Positions 37,265-47,479 of a stretch of 64,000 nt of DNA are shown one piece after another. The stretch lies in assembly GCA_008508345.1 (NCBI GenBank), contig QNGE01000935.1:26704-90703 (forward strand), written 5' to 3'. The number at the start of each line of letters is the position of its first letter. Within the stretch, counting starts at the first letter, position 1. Source of the stretch: Paragonimus westermani. Lineage: Eukaryota; Platyhelminthes; Trematoda; Plagiorchiida; Troglotrematidae. Below the pieces are notes generated by a model. That model was not told where the DNA came from and searched no databases. It was given only the letters and a program-made list of their open reading frames with translations. The position numbers and the translations under genes were made by a program.

Positions 37265-37644
37265 TGTAGTGACCTGGAGATACCCCCGGTCTGCCTGCTG
37301 TACGATGTGTAAAATCCTTCCTTTGATCTTAGCTCACATTGTACATAGGACCGTGAGGATCTTTGCCTGCCGTCTGCCTGATGCATGAGGTCGCGTTTGT
37401 TTGTTGGCATGCTTGTCGGCGTATGCGCGCCAAGCGCGACACACGCTTTATCCGGCTTGCTCGCGCACTCGACGGTTGGATCCTTATCCCCCCTAGCTGT
37501 TTCGCGTATCGGTGTCGCCTAGCGCTGATCGAGACCATTTGTAATTATCGCATAATATATTTCCGGTCTCGCAATTGCTTGTATTTTCATTTCGCGTCTG
37601 GTATTTCTGCACACACTTGAGGAAACGTTGATTCAGTGCACGTA
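37265..37644 (+). repeat. 3' LTR of the gypsy/CsRn1-like element
   Basis: Matches the 5' LTR over its whole length at a constant offset of 4937 bp, without indels, and with the single substitution noted by eye. The sequence after 37644 differs from that after the 5' LTR. Confidence 0.92.
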
Positions 37645-37860
37645 CGCACTAAACAGCCATCTCCATGACCGGTTGAAATCTTACACATAAAATTGATGGA
37701 GCACGCACGCACGATTATACGCATTCACCCATTTTTATACATATAAAATAATGGAAGAAGGGGGCACATTGAATAGTGAACGACTTATTGCGACTTTTTG
37801 AATTCACACCAGGATCGATTGTCCAACAAATAAATGTGTCGGAATGAGATTGTTCTCTGC
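37645..37860. other. Short 3' region of the Penelope-like element
   Basis: AT-rich sequence between the end of the Penelope-like frame and the gypsy LTR. On the minus strand it would be the element's 3' untranslated part. No hammerhead core was found in it. Confidence 0.4.
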
Positions 37861-38960
37861 TCACTGTGTCCGTTTGCCGGTCTGTCTCTGCTCGTTTTCC
37901 GTTCCAATGTCTTTGTCGACGTGTCGATAGAACGAGTTCCGCGAATATAGATATTCCAGTGCAGGCCGCTCCCTTTTCAATTTAGCCCGCGCGACCACTA
38001 CTGCGTGGTCTGTGTTGACTTCGTGACCTGCGTCCGCGCAGTGACTCCACAGTTGTGATCTAGGGTCGGCTTGCCGCATCGCTACTTTGTGTCCTTGCAC
38101 GCTTGTGCACAGATGTTTGCCTGTCTCCCCGATATACTGTTGACAACACCAAAGGTGTGGAATCGCGTAGACCACGCCAGACTGTTCGAGTGGTTCTACA
38201 TGTTCCTTGGCGTTCATCAGAGCCGACCGGAGTGTTGAGTTTGGCTCATGTGACATTTGAATATCCAGTGGTTGGAGCATCCTTTGTACTGCTTCAGATG
38301 TGCCGTAAATATATGGCACTATCATTTGTGTTATGTGTTTTGTATGTTCACTTCTTGCGGACCCTCCTATAGATGCCTTTATGAAAATACTGGGACACCC
38401 ACTGGAGGCAAACGGTTTGGACAGGTGTTTTTCTTTTTGTTTTCCAAGTTCGGGCGAACTACATAGCGTGTCCGCACGTCGAAAAAATGTTCGCACGCAG
38501 CTTCTGAGTTGAGAGGCTGGATTATTGTTATCGAATCTGCGAATGACCTCAGTTATTGTCGATTTACGATAGATAGTGGTTTCAAGCTTGCCATCAGGTC
38601 GTCTTATGATCGATACATCGAGAGACGCCAGGCCTGAGTTCTCTTCTTCTTTGCGTGCAAAGGTTATCCCGTCTATTAAGTTAATCAGAGGGCTGTGAAA
38701 CTGGTCAAGCTGAGTCCGAGGTGAAACAACCTATGTGTCATCCATATATTGAAGCCACACCTCAGGTTTGAATGCTGAAAGGCTTCAGGTTCGAAGTGTT
38801 TAATTACGGCGACTGCACGTAAGCCCGATAGATGTGGGCCAATTGGTGTGCCTCTGTTCTTCAAGTAGACTCAGCCGTCATATTTTAGGTAAGACTCCAT
38901 GCACAGCTGTACTGATTTAATCAATTCCTCTGAAGAAGGAATGTATTTTTAACTTCAACA
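37861..38960 (-). pseudogene. Penelope-like element, RT C-terminus and GIY-YIG endonuclease
   Basis: Minus-strand relic of a Penelope-like retroelement, which joins a telomerase-related reverse transcriptase to a C-terminal GIY-YIG endonuclease. From the 5' side: a region like NRGTPIGPHLSGL (about 38845-38880), then YMDD (38737-38748) followed at once by an in-frame TAG at 38733-38731, then IIRRPDGKLETTIYRKS and SCVRTFFRRAD. The last part, 211 codons from 38496 to 37861, is intact and holds the endonuclease: VVYAIPHL..C and QYIGETGKHLCT in place of GIY and YIG, then SQLWSHCADAGHEV. A frameshift near 38775 separates the upstream block. The 5' part beyond about 38960 is missing. Confidence 0.8.
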
Positions 38961-39264
38961 TCACTCAATACAGGCCATCACTGCCCCCTTTTCTTGATTT
39001 TTTCATTTTTCTTATGGCAGTAAACCTAGACAGGACACCCGCATGAGTGAAGTTAGTTGTTTGCACAAAACGTAGCTCAAAATCACATCAGATAAGAAGG
39101 ATGGCCCACCGTTGGAGTCTGTTTGCGGTATATACTGGAATTCCTCTCTTGGATGGGAAATATCGACAACAGGGGTTGGTGATCAGTGCAACTTGCGAAG
39201 TTGCGTCTTGTGAAGTTTTTTAACCGCAAAAATAGGCGCTAGTCTCTCTTCGATCTGATTGCAG

Positions 39265-40490
39265 TTACGTCCTGAAGCAGAGACAGCATGCGAAACGTGC
39301 ATTCAGAGCAATCCATGTTGCAGACTGCGCCAGGCTTTCCAGTAAAATCCACGCGCCCTGTGAAATAATGGTAAGGTTCGAAGCGATGTCCAACTGCAAT
39401 GTGACATTGGTGGTGATCATCTGTATCTTAATGTATCTGCGAGACTTCCGGAAACCTGCTGGACAAGCTGTAACCACAAGATTTGGTTGTTGCGGGAGAA
39501 GCTTTCTGAGATTTGACTGGTTTTGTCTAACGCAGCATGCCTCGCGATGTTCCACCCGCTCATATTTCTGGCAAATATGATTTCCGAAAGAACAAAATTT
39601 GACGAAATGCCACCGATTGCATTTCCAACATACCGCGGGTGGACATTGGAATCTGGTTCCGTTGCCTTGCGCGAGACATACGTTCTTGTAGCACGGTCCA
39701 CCACTGCAATGTCTGAAGTTTGTCCGGCTGGTTTGATCACCTGGGTGTGATGTTTAGTGTTTCGGAGTCTCACCTACTCCTCCGATGGCTGCTGCACAGT
39801 CGAAATCGGTAGACATGTCAAGTTCCGCCAGCAGTCGTGTTCGAATATCCGTTTCTTCAGCGAATGTCAACCCCGCCACAAAAACGAGTGATTTGAACTG
39901 ATAACTAAAGAGTATATCCAGCTGGAACCATCCACACTCTGTTAACTCTTCCGAAGTAGACAACATATCTTCGTCTATTTTGTGTGCTATTTTCAAACAA
40001 TTATAACGGATGTTGTACAAGGTGTTTCATCTACCAAACATAGCGCTTGATAGCTTTGCTGTTTCTTCCAAATCCGTATCCTCGGATTCCTAGTTAGGAT
40101 GCAATTGCAATACTTCGCGTGCTCAACAACACCCAATTTTTGCATAATTAATCGAGTTTTCGCTGTACCATCCAGCTTGGTAGCATCCACGTGAAAAACG
40201 TTATTGTAACGTTCATACCAGGACAAAAATGCAACGCCATTATCAGGGTCTTATTTAAATTCGCTTATTATTGCTGTTATAGTCTTTTATCATGGTGTTA
40301 ACCAGATAAGCCTGAGCGATTAATTAATTTTGTTCAACTGCCCCGTAGTGGATGCCCTTAGCTAACTGCTTTCTTGTTGTTGTTCCATGACCTTCAGATG
40401 CTGTTCCTCCATTCGGTTATGATTGTTCTGTGATTGTTGATGTTGCCGCTCAATTTGCTCTTGTTGTTTCTCAAGAATTTCCACTAGCAT
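39265..40490 (-). pseudogene. Decayed gypsy gag and protease
   Basis: Minus-strand relic of a second Ty3/gypsy lineage. From the 5' side: ATG at 40490 with a Gln-rich coiled-coil start (MLVEILEKQQEQIERQ), a stop, then WYERYNNVFHVDA, AKTRLIMQKLGVVEHAKY, and in the next frame a segment with KIDEDMLSTSEEL and FKSLVFVAGL, as in the capsid region of these elements. After a stretch with lost frame comes RRYIKIQM..VTLQLDIASNLTIIS (39417-39555), the protease with D-I-A-S where D-T-A/G-S is expected. Multiple stops and frameshifts; pol is absent, replaced by the Penelope-like element on the same strand. Confidence 0.7.
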
Positions 40491-40505
40491 TGCTCCCTCT
40501 ATAAT

Positions 40506-40735
40506 CCGTCGCCACTGTTACGGGCGCGCTAGAGGACCGGTGAACAACCACGATTTTATGCGTCCAGCTTGGACGTGCACAATGCACCATGTGACGTAGT
40601 GTCTAACGTAAGGACAAATTAACATCAACCAATTGGCTGATCGATAAGTCCACAGTACAATGGTTCTGGTTGGCTAGAGTGCACGGACCAATGTTCAACA
40701 ATCTATATGAAAGTGAATGTATCTACAACACGGCC
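40506..40735 (-). repeat. Primer-binding site and probable LTR of the second gypsy relic
   Basis: Sixteen bases upstream of the gag ATG, the minus strand reads CCCGTAACA followed by GTGGCGACGG (complement of 40506-40515). This looks like an LTR end followed by a primer-binding site starting TGGCGAC. A promoter-like CATAAAA sits on the minus strand at 40554-40560. The other LTR border is uncertain; TGTTGTAG near 40730 is one candidate. No second LTR was found. Confidence 0.5.
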
Positions 40736-40739
40736 CCGC

Positions 40740-42440
40740 TAAAGCAAACAGCGAATATTTTTTTGTATAAACGCTCATGGACGAAGTAGTTAATAAATGT
40801 GGAACGTCCCGGCAGTGAAAACAAAAAGAAGGAACAGACGAGCAGCCATTACACAGCGGAAACAGCCTCACATGGCCCTTGAAAAGTCACTACAGATTCT
40901 GGTCGCTCATTCAGGCACATTACCTATCAAGACCATAGTCAACCACAATCATATCTTAGACCTTAACTAAACTACGTAGAACATATTGGTCACTCACCGC
41001 AGTCTGGTGTCTCCGCGTGAGTATTGTTGGGCATGACATATTGGTCGGTTCTGACATATGAAGAATAAAGCGGGCTGTAAAAACATTTTCTCCTAGGTAC
41101 CTCAAAAATGCACCGTTTTAGAAAGAACCTACTTTCCCTGATAGGTTATTCACAAGAAACCTTTCTTCCAGCTTCACTTCTTAGGTCAAGACCTGATGAT
41201 GGCCTGCGCATGTTAGCGTTTCAACACTCGACTGACGTGACCCGGATACTGGTTTGACTGCGTCCCTAGCAGATGAAGTGCGTTAGGGCAGTGGTCCATG
41301 GGCATGGGTGAGGAAGAAATGGTGAACACTCTGTCACTCCGGGGGAAACTGCCTAACACCGTGCCCCAAACCACTATGAAATGATAGTCAGGCTGTTCCA
41401 GCGTGCATTTAAATCACGCTTGAGTGCACATACGTCCAAAAACTTTCATAATCACTGCAGGCAAACTACGCTGTGGAAAGACTATCTTGTTAGTGAAAGG
41501 TTGAAGCAAACAACCAGTCCTCATCTCGTTTTCGCGATTGAGAATCTTTTGACAACCAAACCTCGGCCATATCATCACAAAGAGGCTGAAGGACTCGTGC
41601 AGCATGCCGATTGGGTTTGTACTCTTTAATATGATCCCCATTGCCCCTTCATTTAGTCGAGAAAAGTACAGCGATATCAGTTGGTTTGAGTGGCTCAAAC
41701 CCTTCCTATCTCATACTACATGTAGGACGAGGTTTCACCCTTACGAGGGCGGCGGTGCTCGTTTTGTGATAAGGTGACCAAGCTTAAACAAAAGATTCTG
41801 AATTGAGACAAACTGCAGAGAACTTGGTTTGGCGATGACGGGTCTCAGAAAAAATACGCCCACCGTGCCTTAGTCGCGGCCGTGACATATCGGAAAGGCG
41901 GGGTGGATGGACAGGCGTTTTGAGTGCCGAAATCCGTCTTCCGCAGTTTTACCGCTGGGTCGACTGTCCGTCTACATAAACTTCCAGAATGCCCGGATAT
42001 AGTGCAAGTAGCGTTGAGTGATATCCGGCTTTTAGAGCGCTCACTAGCATGTTCACTTTCAGTGTCAGAGAAGATTCCTGAGGCGCGTCCGAGTTTAAAT
42101 CACATCCAACCAGCTTTACACTTTGTGCCTGAAGGCAACACTGATTTACCAGGTGGTTGGTTAACTCACTTTTACATGGGGGACCAATAGGAATGCAAGA
42201 ATGAATCCTTGGTTTTCAACACCTGGCTGGAAACCTCCTACGGATAATACTTCTCGCATCTTTACCTTAGACGAACTCGCAGCTCGAAACCCTCCGGTCA
42301 TTTACCCCCAATAGCCGATTGCCTATCATCAACGAACACAGGGGTTTCGGTGGATTCCTTCCAGCCCATCACGACTACATCCGCATTCAGTATGGGAGTG
42401 AACCCGCAGGTATTTCTGATCAAGCGTCTCAAGGTTACGG
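40740..42440. other. Spacer, nothing recognised
   Basis: Short frames on both strands without motifs. Confidence 0.4.
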
Positions 42441-42449
42441 GAGAAATGC

Positions 42450-42985
42450 CGGCCTTGTGATGTTTGGCGAGATTGTTGCGTGCCCAGCCTAGTGGGACGT
42501 GGTATTCTCGCCCACCAAAGCCCGACCCTCGGAGGCGAGAAGCACAAGTACTCTGTCATCAAGGCACTGAAGACTTTGAAAACCCGACACTTACGCGCCA
42601 GGTGTTGCTTACGTTTGACTTTGACATTTTTCCGCATTGGCTCCCAAGTGACTCCCCACCAGTCCACTCTGTGTCATCCAGTGTGTCGCTGCCAGGCTCA
42701 TGCTCTTATCTTTCTTCCCTGAGCTCGATCTATCTTACTATGCTACAAAGAGGTTCCAGTAGTTACGCATTCCTCTCAGGGTTACACAGTGCACAATCGG
42801 GTGAATCTGATCGACCAAGAGAAGACACCATCCTTGGCGTGGCACACCAGCTGCTGCAAGTGCTGAGTACTGCGTCTTAGCGTCCATGTTTCTAAAAAAT
42901 GTGTGGAAAACAGCGTGACCAATAGGAAGGCTTGCAGACAAGGCGTTCTTTACCCAAAAAGGATAGTGCCTCCTGAAATCCATCC
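42450..42985. other. GC-richer segment with frames on both strands, possible repeat
   Basis: A 138-codon plus-strand frame (42464-42880) overlaps 112- and 81-codon minus-strand frames. The minus one at 42738-42983 contains SALAAAGVPRQGWCLLLVDQIHPIVH, which reads more like protein than the plus frame. Composition differs from the AT-rich neighbours, and the setting among retroelements suggests a repeat of unknown kind. No domain is recognised. Confidence 0.3.
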
Positions 42986-42989
42986 GGAA

Positions 42990-43790
42990 TATTAGCTAGC
43001 ACGAGTTTCGAAAATGCAGTAGTCTGATCATCTTTCCTTCAGTCACCCCGTCCACGAGCGTGATTGAAGCCGTCTTGTGTAGCAGTTTCGGACAGACGTA
43101 TTCTTAGTCCAACAAGACTCTGTGAATCAGAGCATGACACATGAGAACGTGCACCATTTTCTGTCACTCCGTACAGGATGAAAACTTGTGCAATTTCGGT
43201 CAAATGTGATAAGCATGACAGTGGGCCAATGAGAAAATCGAAATCTATCGGTTAAATGTGGTCACACTGTAAACGGCTAGGTGGGCAGACGGGTGTGAAC
43301 GGGGAGGCTGAGTATAAAACCCGATAGCCAGCTAGTACTCATGGGAATCGCCATTCTGCCAATGTTTCACACTCAAAATTCTAAGTATTGCTTCGTCCGT
43401 TTGTTTACATTCGACTGTGCAGAATGCTGGGGATGCCTCCACATAACTGTGAACCGTCTGACATTGACAATGGACCTCTAGGGTTAGTTGTGTGATAACG
43501 ACGCCTAATTACAGTCATTCGGTATAGTGTTATGGTGGGGTGGATACGCTGGGCCGTCTTAGGCGCACATCCGATTCGCCTAACCATCGGCAGAGAAGTC
43601 CACACGGCGCCACTCATTTAACACCCATGTCTGAAGTTTAGCCAGAAAACGACTTCCCTCTTTATGTCACTGCAGCCCCTTCTGAAGCAGACCGCCGACT
43701 TGGCCGGGTGGTTTAGTGAAGTGAGGCTTTTGCAATTCGCGAAGTGCTCAATGCTTGAAATCAGTAATTAAAAGTCGACCACACGTGTTT
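42990..43790. other. Leader region of the third gypsy relic, possible LTR
   Basis: Contains GAGTATAAAACCC with a good TATA box at 43313-43319, which could be the promoter of a decayed LTR belonging to the pol relic that follows. No matching downstream LTR was found, so this is weak. Gag is not recognisable. Confidence 0.3.
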
Positions 43791-43799
43791 GCGTGAAGG

Positions 43800-46330
43800 G
43801 GGTAAAGTTGGGTCGCACAGGCATTTTGGAGCGTAGAATCATTATGGGGAATGCGCAATCAATCGAGATACACCCACGCAGAATACCTGCAAGTCTTCAA
43901 GATGAAGCACGCAAGACGGTTGACGACATTTTGTACAGTAATATGATCCTACCCTCTGAGTCCCCATGCGATGGCCCCAATAGTCCTGGCGGCGACCTAC
44001 GACTGTGTGTCGGTTACGGGAAGCTCAACTAAGTGACAAAGATATACGCATTCCTGGTGCCAAGAAATGATGACTTGTTTGGTGCTCTCGGCGGGGCTGC
44101 TTATTTCAAAACGTTAGACTCGGCGTCAGGTTACTGCCAGAAGAATGTCAAATAGAACGACCGAAATAAGACGGCCTTCATCGTACCGTCGGAACTGCGT
44201 GAGTTCGAAGTTATGCCCTTTGAACTAGTAAACACACATACGACATTTCAACGCTCAATGCAGAAGGTACTGCATGGCATGATCCCTAGAACGCGCCTAG
44301 TGTATCTTGGTGATATCATAGCCCATGGAAGGTCCAAACGAGAGCATATGCGCAGTTTTGAGTCCGTGGTGAACCGCCCGGCAGAAGTCAGTTTAAAAAT
44401 GAAGCCCTGAAAATGCCACTTCCTGCTCAAATAGGCAACATTCCTGGGGCATGTATTATCTGGGTCGGTTCTCCACACAGACTCAAAATAGAAATAACAA
44501 AATCGACCTTGGCCTACGCCGAAGGATGCAAACGAGCTGAGTAACTTCTTAGGGCCAGCGTTCTATTATCAGTGCTTCATCACTGATTTCGCTAGCATTT
44601 CCATTCCCCAGACCAGGCTGTTACGGAATAGTCAAGGATTCACGTGGACGGAAATGTGTGACTTATTCTTTAAACCTCTACGCGGAGCTCTGGGCACGAC
44701 ATTACTGCTAGCTTTCCGAGGTCTGTCGCCAAAGGCCACGGGGTTCGCTTTAGATACCGGCGCAAGCGCAGTGCACTCAGAACGGTTCTACTCGCAACCA
44801 GGACTAGGCAGTAAAGGACGAGTGATAGCTTGCGATAGCCGTTGTTGAATTGAGTACTTGGGAAACTACTGTACTACGGGGAAAAAATACTTGCGCTAGT
44901 ATTTTTCGCGCGACATTTCCGACATTATATCCTGAACAGTTTCATCGTATGCACAGACCATCGGCCTCTCCGCCGATTACAAAACTTCAGACCCAGAAGG
45001 GCAGCTAATCCGATGGCAGGAGGTCCTACAAGAGAACGACTCCGTATGTGAACATAGACACGGCAGATGGCATGCAACGCTAACCCACTATCAAGGCGTT
45101 TCCGGCAAATTCACGATGACTGTCCGTCTTTTAATACTCAACACATAACGCTTGCCAACTTACAGAGTGTAGTATATGGCCGCTGGCAGCAGGCTCAATC
45201 AGCGGATACTGTAACTTCGCTAATACACGAAAGACGCCGGAATAATGGTGACGGACCAACAAGCAAAGAAATGGAGGGAAAATGCGACGAATTTCGCCGC
45301 CTTTGGGCTCCAAACGAACAGCTGAAGATGGCGGATGGATTTTTAGTTACCTAATTCGGACACGCTTACATGAGAATAGTCGTGGTCCCTAGATCCTTGG
45401 TACTTGACGTCCTAACATACTTGAACCTCGAGCTTGGGCTTGCAGGGATGAACAAACTGTAGTCGGTCACAGGCCAACCACTTTCGTTGCCGCATCAGTG
45501 CGAAGATGTCAGGCTGTAATGCCGATCGTGCGTGAATCGCGGCACTTTCGAAAACCTTCACATAAGACGTCGGGCACCGCCGCAACTGTATCCGGAGCCC
45601 CTCTGCTACAGGCCTTACGGACAATAACAACGGTAGTGGGAACACGTGACTCAGTAGAAGCGCATTGTGTATTGTCGCATTTACATGCAATCGGGTCATT
45701 TTAAAGTGCATGGACGAGTGAGCCGTTGGTCGTTGAAGCCGCGACCAATCAGAACACTCTTTGAGCCTTGGCGTGGGTGTGGGGCACACAGGCGGCCTTG
45801 ACGTGTATACAACAATACCCTAACGATTTAGTCGGCGTAGTCATCGTGGGGCCGCTGCCAGAGACACCCCGAAACAACCAGTACATCTTGGTCCTGGTAG
45901 ATCACTTCACCAACTGTTGCGAAGCAGTCCCGCTTGCACAGGTGGATAGAACGACAGTACTGACAGACACTGTCGACCACTTGCCGTGCCTTTGAGGTGC
46001 CTCTGGCCTATTTCATCCAGACCAAGGCTGCTGAATTAATAGATATTTTGTTCGCGAAATGTGCAGGCTGCTAGGATTAGATCAAACGCGAACTACAGCT
46101 AACTACACGCAGGGCAATGGGCAGGGGTGAAGGGCGAATCGGTCCTCAGAAGCCTCATAAAGGTTTTCGCACAAGAGAGTGTCACCGACTGGGACTTGGT
46201 TGTAACAAAGTGCATGTTAGCTTGCCATACCGCTATTCAATCTTCGTTTGGTCAAACCTCACAGTTTTTGTGGACTGGCCGAGAAGTGAGGCTACCCTCA
46301 GATGCCCGATTGCCGGTTATGTGGTAACCG
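43800..46330 (+). pseudogene. Old Ty3/gypsy pol relic
   Basis: Reverse transcriptase, RNase H and integrase of an older gypsy element. One frame holds from 43793 to about 44830 despite stops at 44030, 44153, 44408 and others: the start like IHPRRIPASLQDEARK, LRLCVGYGKLN, LGGAAYFKTLDSASGY, MPFELVNTHTTFQRSM, then YLGD where the catalytic Y-x-D-D is expected, and FLGHVLSG. RNase H is visible as FALDTGASA. A frameshift near 45065 moves to another frame with VVVPRSL. The integrase core follows from about 45830 (VGPLPETPRNNQYILVLVDHF, HPDQG, GLDQTRTTANYTQGNGQ), with a stop where the catalytic Glu should be. It is clearly dead. Confidence 0.8.
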
Positions 46331-46339
46331 CAACATTCG

Positions 46340-46765
46340 GTCGCACGTGGCATAGGCAAACTTCTTGATATACTTCGGCTGGCACACCAAAATTGCACGA
46401 ACTTGGTGCTCAGCGAAGATGGGAGTTGTGTAACCTTCGTTCGAAGCTGGTTAGCGCACACGGACTGAACTTGAAGTAATAACTGTTACACGGTTGCTTC
46501 ATTTACCTTTCAGACCGCTACGCCAACGTTATGCACGAGGACCCCGAGTCCACGGACAATCAGGGGAGCGGGGAGGACAGCCGCATTTGGCCTACCGTTG
46601 CACTTTGCGTAATATGTCTTTGGACAAAATCCTTTCTGTTCCCCTGGTTGCGTGTTACACTTTTATCTGGTGTGCTTCACCAGAGATGAAATTTTGCCGT
46701 TCTGTTTACATTATCAAAGAGACTTTTAAGATAACTTTCTACGTTCATCGTGTGATGTTTGGTTG
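46340..46765. other. Spacer after the gypsy relic
   Basis: Includes a 90-codon frame (46494-46766) with no motif; may be the decayed 3' part of the element. Confidence 0.35.
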
Positions 46766-46770
46766 ACTTC

Positions 46771-46849
46771 AAGCAGTCGGTGTACTACTTACGGCTCATC
46801 TTCGCTGATGAGGCTGGCCGTTACAATTAAAGTATGCAGCCGACTGCTT
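46771..46849. repeat. 79-nt long imperfect hairpin
   Basis: AAGCAGTCGG (46771-46780) pairs perfectly with CCGACTGCTT (46840-46849). Inside it, TGTA pairs with TGCA (one G-T pair), TACTT (46786-46790) with AAGTA (46830-46834), and CTCATC (46795-46800) with GATGAG (46807-46812) around a TTCGCT loop. The arms thus pair along almost their whole length with small bulges. This may be a foldback element, part of an old LTR, or an expressed precursor RNA; the sequence alone does not decide. Confidence 0.7.
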
Positions 46850-47164
46850 TGCGCGTTTTATCGCTCACTAAAAAATTTCGTAGAAAATTTAATCAAACAC
46901 TTGTTCTGAGTCCGGCTGTCGTTGTTCCTGCACGCGTTGCTTGAAGACGTTTCTGTCATAACAGTAGAAATCAAGTAGACTTGGATGAATGAGCCTATCA
47001 ATAAATCCGAGAGTACACTATACATATAATTCACATTTATGCTGCGATACACTTCAATCGGAACCCAGTCTTTGTTTTGAGCTCATCGGCGATTCTGGAG
47101 CAGTCGTATGGAGGAGACAGCAGCTGGTGAGCAAAATGTCAGTCGGTTTTGGCAGGCATTGATT

Positions 47165-47476
47165 CTATTTCCAGAACCTTCGAATGTAAGTTAAATCACG
47201 CGGGGTGAACGTTGCAGGCCATGGAAATCCCATGGCGCCACTTGGCTTTCTTCCTTGGACAGCAGAGCCAACCCACGTAACATCAGTTAGCAATACTCTT
47301 AAACGCGCTTGTGAACGAAGCTCAGCGCGTGCACGATGCACCAAATTTTGAATCAAATGCATATGTCCATTGGCTGAGAACGAAAATCGAGGAATGCGAG
47401 CAACTTTGTAGAGGTCGGTCATGAGAAAGCCATCTGTGTTCTCCGTTTTCAGTCTCTGCCGGATGAACTGGTCCAT
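47165..47476 (-). CDS. Unidentified 103-codon open frame
   Basis: An uninterrupted minus-strand frame from ATG 47476 to TAG 47165 with protein-like composition. It includes GFLMTDLYKVARIPRFSF and a Trp/Pro-rich end, ATFTPRDLTYIRRFWK. No domain is recognised. It could be a real exon or short gene, or part of an unidentified repeat. There is a TAG nine codons upstream, preceded by a weak acceptor context. No partner exon was found. Confidence 0.3.
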   Translation of the reverse strand: MDQFIRQRLKTENTDGFLMTDLYKVARIPRFSFSANGHMHLIQNLVHRARAELRSQARLRVLLTDVTWVGSAVQGRKPSGAMGFPWPATFTPRDLTYIRRFWK

Positions 47477-47479
47477 ATT

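Larger units (their letters stand above)
32328..37644 (+). mobile_element. Ty3/gypsy LTR retrotransposon, CsRn1-like
   Basis: A near-complete 5.3-kb element: LTR, primer-binding site, gag, protease, reverse transcriptase, RNase H, integrase, polypurine tract, LTR. The gag zinc-binding motif is of the C-H-C-C type (C-x2-H-x9-C-x3-C) rather than the retroviral C-C-H-C, which together with the domain order points to the CsRn1 lineage of trematodes. The LTRs are nearly identical, so insertion is recent. The coding part is nevertheless broken by stops at 33145, 33876 and 36483, frameshifts near 35970 and 36375, and a protease active-site change. No target-site duplication is evident: bases before 32328 (CCAAC) do not recur after 37644. 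Confidence 0.92.

Noticed and set aside
46795..46830. Hammerhead ribozyme core (CTGATGA at 46805-46811)
   Set aside because: The stem after it is followed by GTTA, not the required GAAA, and no cleavage-site helix fits. The CTGATGA is explained by pairing within the long hairpin.
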